64,000 nt of DNA from Pontixanthobacter luteolus. GTDB lineage: Bacteria; Pseudomonadota; Alphaproteobacteria; Sphingomonadales; Sphingomonadaceae. This document shows positions 63,765-64,000 of this stretch, piece after piece (the first letter of the stretch is position 1; the number at the start of each line of letters is the position of its first letter). The stretch covers positions 372,001 through 436,000 of the forward strand of contig NZ_WTYP01000001.1 of the NCBI RefSeq assembly GCF_009828095.1, written 5' to 3'. The translations under genes and the position numbers were made by a program. The notes beneath the pieces were generated by a model. The model was not told the DNA's origin, searched no databases, and saw only the letters and a program-made list of their open reading frames with translations.

Positions 63765-63944
63765 ATGGCTGTCCCTAAGAGAAAAGTATCGCCGCATCGT
63801 CGTGGCATCCGTCGTTCGCACGATTCGCTCAAGCCGGAAGCATTCCATGAATGCTCCAACTGTGGCGAGCTCAAGCGTCCGCACAATCTGTGCAACGCTT
63901 GCGGCCACTACAACGGACGCGAAATCGTCGCTGTCGGTCTTTAA
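63765..63944 (+). CDS. rpmF: 50S ribosomal protein L32
   Basis: A 59-residue protein: '[22 protein letters not shown]' then a zinc-ribbon with 'CSNCG' and 'CNACGHY'. This is the complete bL32, a component of the large subunit. The two CxxC pairs mark the zinc-binding form. It precedes plsX after 24 bases, the conserved rpmF-plsX order that links ribosome and membrane lipid synthesis genes in proteobacteria. Confidence 0.97.
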   Translation: MAVPKRKVSPHRRGIRRSHDSLKPEAFHECSNCGELKRPHNLCNACGHYNGREIVAVGL

Positions 63945-63968
63945 GACCGTTTTTCGGAGATTGCGCTC

Positions 63969-64000
63969 ATGAGTCTGCCGCGTATCGCTGTTGATGCGAT
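63969..64000 (+). CDS. plsX: Phosphate acyltransferase PlsX, first codons only
   Basis: Only ten full codons are visible ('MSLPRIAVDA', cut before the expected 'MGGD'). 'RIAVDA' and the position after rpmF are typical of PlsX, which makes acyl-phosphate for phospholipid synthesis. The remainder lies outside the window. Confidence 0.75.
   Translation, partial: MSLPRIAVDA

Overview
The window reads as chromosomal DNA of an alphaproteobacterium of the Sphingomonadales, most likely Erythrobacteraceae (Erythrobacter/Altererythrobacter group). This rests on high GC, tightly packed genes, the split F1 operon atpHAGDC with a short epsilon subunit, and lineage-typical genes: HdaA, a DUF1153/SciP-like protein, DUF2794, DUF2256 and a CobT cobaltochelatase subunit. 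GANTC (CcrM-type) sites cluster in some promoter regions. I see no rRNA, tRNA, IS element, prophage or CRISPR array. The taxonomic call is inference from gene content and gene order.

Layout. 1-8.8 kb: end of pepA, DUF2256, holC, ndk, small conserved proteins, then (minus) sulfotransferase, purN fused to an MmcQ/YjbR-like domain, and purM; (plus) DUF2066 protein, hdaA, cysE, DUF2794. 8.8-12.5 kb, minus: two membrane proteins, an SDR enzyme and a HAD phosphatase. 12.6-14.8 kb, plus: glmU, a lipoprotein and an HNH protein in an overlapping chain. 14.9-22.4 kb, minus: SciP-like protein, S9 peptidase and the ATP synthase F1 operon. 22.6-31.6 kb: dioxygenase, trypsin-like protease, Ada, CPBP protease, FeS photolyase, GST and priA, several with DNA-repair or stress roles. 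31.6-35.8 kb: DUF4197 lipoprotein, transaldolase-family enzyme, cobT, a small odd ORF and a nitroreductase.

35.9-53.9 kb is the standout region, an apparent three-gene operon. It encodes a secreted TPR-CHAT (caspase-like) protein with its His/Cys dyad intact, a TpsB/FhaC-type outer-membrane transporter, and a 4267-residue TpsA-like exoprotein. The exoprotein has a glycine-rich repeat belt, a region of degenerate ~350-400-residue repeats, and two C-terminal Cys-x7-Cys motifs. This is the best candidate for an under-described system: two-partner secretion coupled to a CHAT protease.

53.9-64 kb: cysS with a low-GC internal patch, a 2OG-Fe(II) oxygenase, an operon of a 2-hydroxyacid dehydrogenase, an acetolactate-synthase-like ThDP enzyme and an aldehyde dehydrogenase, two small conserved proteins divergent from a LexA-like S24 regulator, a methyltransferase, an MBL hydrolase, a MAPEG protein, rpmF and the start of plsX. 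No gene-free stretch exceeds about 220 bases.
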